This document shows positions 62,656 to 64,000 of a stretch of 64,000 nt of DNA, piece after piece; the first letter of the stretch is position 1; each line of letters opens with the position of its first letter. Under the pieces are notes generated by a model. The model had not been told where the DNA came from. It did not search any database and was given only the letters and a program-made list of their open reading frames with translations. Both the position numbers and the translations under genes were made by a program. The DNA comes from Andeanibacterium sp035497315. GTDB lineage: Bacteria > Pseudomonadota > Alphaproteobacteria > Sphingomonadales > Sphingomonadaceae. The DNA is taken from NCBI GenBank assembly GCA_035497315.1, contig DATJDU010000091.1, positions 19,037 through 83,036 on the forward strand, read 5' to 3'.

Positions 62656-63027
62656 GTGGCTGAGAAGCGCGATCCTGCCATCCGGGTCACGGCCATGCCC
62701 GCCGATGCCAATGCCTATGGCGATATCTTCGGCGGCTGGCTGGTCAGCATCATGGACAATGGCGCCGGCCTGATCGCCGCGCGCCGCGCAAAGGGCAGGG
62801 CAGTCACTGTCGCCATCGACGGGATGCAGTTCCACGAACCGGTGAAGGTGGGGGACGAAGTCTCCGTCTATGGCACGATCGAGAAGGTCGGCCGCACCAG
62901 CATGGTCATCGCCGTGGAAGCCTGGCGCCGCCCGCGCCATGTGGAACAGGCGGCGAAGGTTACGGAGGCGAAGTTCACCTTCGTCGCCATCGACGACACG
63001 GGCCATCCCCGGCCGGTGGATCGGTGA
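62656..63027 (+). CDS. Acyl-CoA thioesterase, YciA-like
   Basis: A 123-residue hotdog-fold hydrolase of the YciA/acyl-CoA hydrolase group. The active-site region is NAYGDIFGGWLVSIMDNGAGLIA with the catalytic Asp of MDNGA. VAIDGMQFHEPVKVGDEVSVYG and VEQAAKVTEAKFTFVAIDD are typical. It starts with GTG at 62656 (VAEKRDPAIR). No ATG gives a better fit. YciA-type enzymes act on a range of acyl-CoAs. It precedes the DUF559 gene. Confidence 0.9.
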   Translation: MAEKRDPAIRVTAMPADANAYGDIFGGWLVSIMDNGAGLIAARRAKGRAVTVAIDGMQFHEPVKVGDEVSVYGTIEKVGRTSMVIAVEAWRRPRHVEQAAKVTEAKFTFVAIDDTGHPRPVDR

Positions 63028-63047
63028 TGGCGGGCCGTGGCGCGATG

Positions 63048-63090
63048 CCCTCTCTCCCGAACCCCACTCCCGCGAGGGGAGAGGGGCTTC
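63048..63090 (+). repeat. Direct repeat, left copy, before the DUF559 gene
   Basis: A 43-base GC-rich element with the core CACTCCCGCGAGGGGAGAGG (63065-63084). It is almost the same as 63492-63534. Its internal palindrome (CTCCC...GGGAG) is seen again in inverted form at 63110-63139. The CTCTCCC.....CCCCACTCCCGC.AGGGGAGAGG pattern is a dispersed repeat in alphaproteobacteria. Confidence 0.75.
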
Positions 63091-63194
63091 TGAGCGAGAC
63101 GTCCCATAACTCCTCTCCCCTTGCGGGAGAGGAAGGGGCCCGCCGCGAAGCGGTGGGAAGGAGAGGGGGGAGCCTTCTACCGCTCGCCAAACGT

Positions 63195-63545
63195 ATGCGC
63201 CGCGAGCCGACCGATGCCGAACGCAAATTGTGGCTGCTGTTGAGGGCGAAGCGTCTGCAGGGCTGGAAGTTCAGGCGCCAGCAGCAGATCGGACGCTACA
63301 TTGCTGATTTCATCTGCTTCGAAGCGCGCCTGATCGTCGAGGCCGATGGCTCGCAACATGTGGAAAGCACAGCGGATCGCGTGCGTGACGACTATCTGGC
63401 CGGGCAGGGCTTTCGCCTCCTGCGCCTCTGGAACAACGACATTCTGACCAATCCCGAAGGGGTCGCGACGGCCATTCTCGCCGCGCTCGAACCCCCTCTC
63501 CCCAACCCCACTCCCGCAAGGGGAGAGGGGCTTCATGGAGCGTGA
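63195..63545 (+). CDS. DUF559 endonuclease-like protein
   Basis: A 116-residue protein of the DUF559 family, with a Vsr/very-short-patch-like PD-(D/E)xK fold. The core is REPTDAERKLWLLLRAKRLQGWKFRRQQQIGRYIADFICFEARLIVEADGSQH, with the D..E.D arrangement, and RDDYLAGQGFRLLRLWNNDIL. ATG 63195 is the first ATG with family sequence; GTG at 63153 is also in frame and includes LLPLAKR. Its last 17 residues (PPLPNPTPARGEGLHGA) are encoded by the right-hand direct repeat, so part of the C-terminus is repeat-derived. It overlaps the lpdA leader. Confidence 0.8.
   Translation: MRREPTDAERKLWLLLRAKRLQGWKFRRQQQIGRYIADFICFEARLIVEADGSQHVESTADRVRDDYLAGQGFRLLRLWNNDILTNPEGVATAILAALEPPLPNPTPARGEGLHGA
63492..63534 (+). 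repeat. Direct repeat, right copy, inside the 3' end of the DUF559 gene
   Basis: Matches 63048-63090 at all but four positions by eye, in the same orientation, 444 bases away. It encodes the last part of the DUF559 protein and carries the GGGGAGAGG just upstream of lpdA. The two repeats bracket the gene. Confidence 0.75.
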
Positions 63546-63546
63546 A

Positions 63547-64000
63547 ATGAGTGAAGCTTACGACGTCATCGTTCTCGGTTCGGGCCCCGGCGGCTATGTC
63601 GCGGCAATCCGTGCCGCGCAGCTCGGTCTGAAGACTGCCATCGTCGAACGCGAATTGCTGGGCGGCATTTGCCTCAACTGGGGCTGCATCCCCACCAAGG
63701 CCCTGCTGCGTTCGGCCGAGATCTATCACTACATGCAGCACGCCAAGGATTACGGGCTGGCGGCGCAGGAAATCACCGCCGATCTTGAGGCCGTGGTGAA
63801 GCGGTCTCGCGGGGTGGCCAAGCAGCTCAATCAGGGCGTCACGCATCTGATGAAGAAGAACAAGATCGCCGTCCACATGGGCACGGGGACCTTGAAGGGC
63901 CCGAACACGCTGGAAGTCGCGGGCGAGAAGGGCACCGAAACCCTCACCGCCAAGCACATCATCGTCGCCACCGGCGCCCGTGCGCGCGATCTGCCTTTCG
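63547..64000 (+). CDS. lpdA: Dihydrolipoamide dehydrogenase (E3), N-terminal part
   Basis: Flavoprotein that reoxidises the lipoyl group of E2 with NAD+. Only about 151 codons are in the window; the gene runs past its end. The FAD motif is DVIVLGSGPGGYVAAIRAAQLG (GxGxxG) and the redox disulfide is GGICLNWGCIPTKALL. ATG 63547, six bases after GGAG, is favoured; an ATG at 63535 in the same frame is also possible. The start is two bases after the DUF559 stop and the gene is downstream of pdhC, so it belongs to a pyruvate dehydrogenase cluster. Confidence 0.95.
   Translation, partial: MSEAYDVIVLGSGPGGYVAAIRAAQLGLKTAIVERELLGGICLNWGCIPTKALLRSAEIYHYMQHAKDYGLAAQEITADLEAVVKRSRGVAKQLNQGVTHLMKKNKIAVHMGTGTLKGPNTLEVAGEKGTETLTAKHIIVATGARARDLPF

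Noticed and set aside
63048..63534. GC-rich repeats as a CRISPR array
   Set aside because: Only two direct copies and one inverted copy, spaced by hundreds of bases, with a gene between; no spacer periodicity or cas genes.

Overview
The window is a 64 kb piece of a GC-rich alphaproteobacterial chromosome, almost certainly from the order Sphingomonadales (Novosphingobium, Sphingobium or Erythrobacter-like). This assignment is inference. It rests on a LigF-like beta-etherase, a sphingomonad-type TonB-dependent receptor, a PhaR repressor, a 'vgr-related' metallopeptidase-like protein and an alphaproteobacterial gene order. About 61 protein genes are supported, tightly packed on both strands and often overlapping by ATGA. 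I found no rRNA, tRNA, CRISPR array, insertion sequence or prophage. The window is core chromosome with a modest accessory layer.

Layout. 0-13 kb: ppdK, a methyltransferase/comF divergent pair, hisI (apparent ATT start), a MerR regulator with an acyl-CoA dehydrogenase, a small secreted calcium-binding-repeat protein, an MFS/cysK/hydrolase operon, a PilZ protein and tyrS. 12.7-23.5 kb: a DOMON-like/NamZ pair, a CoxE-like VWA protein, a secreted beta-propeller with a TonB-dependent receptor, a divergent LigF-like GST, a DUF817 membrane protein, a MoxR ATPase and a beta-lactamase-like serine hydrolase. 23.7-37.4 kb: a YdcH-like protein, TerC, parE, LpoA-like/rsmI/yraN/gshB, an SDR, DedA, a secreted GNAT-like protein, xerC-hemW, a CAP protein, rdgB-rph and a DUF6438 lipoprotein. 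37.5-45 kb: a split heat-shock locus, hrcA-grpE and then dnaK-dnaJ, separated by an isochorismatase-like hydrolase, a glycine-zipper lipoprotein, a probably frameshifted vgr-related gene and a PCu(A)C copper chaperone. 45-64 kb: a phosphatase, a patatin, radA-cvpA-scaffold protein-MFS-alr, phaR, proS, DUF805, an M3 peptidase, rnr, a universal stress protein, then pyruvate dehydrogenase E2 and the start of E3, with a thioesterase and a repeat-bounded DUF559 protein between them.

Most genes serve housekeeping: heat-shock folding, tRNA charging, RNA processing, redox and glutathione, and cell-wall precursor and recycling functions. The most interesting signals are as follows. (1) Two copies of a roughly 265-bp dispersed element (14.5 kb and 37.6 kb) carry a minus-strand reading frame preserved by synonymous changes and an in-frame 9-nt length difference. 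(2) A possible uptake-and-cleavage unit pairs a TonB receptor and secreted propeller with a divergent beta-etherase. (3) A nested palindrome lies in front of phaR. (4) hisI appears to start at ATT. (5) A DUF559 gene lies between direct repeats inside the pdh cluster. (6) A GNAT-like domain carries a signal peptide. All calls come from reading the sequence; no database search was run.
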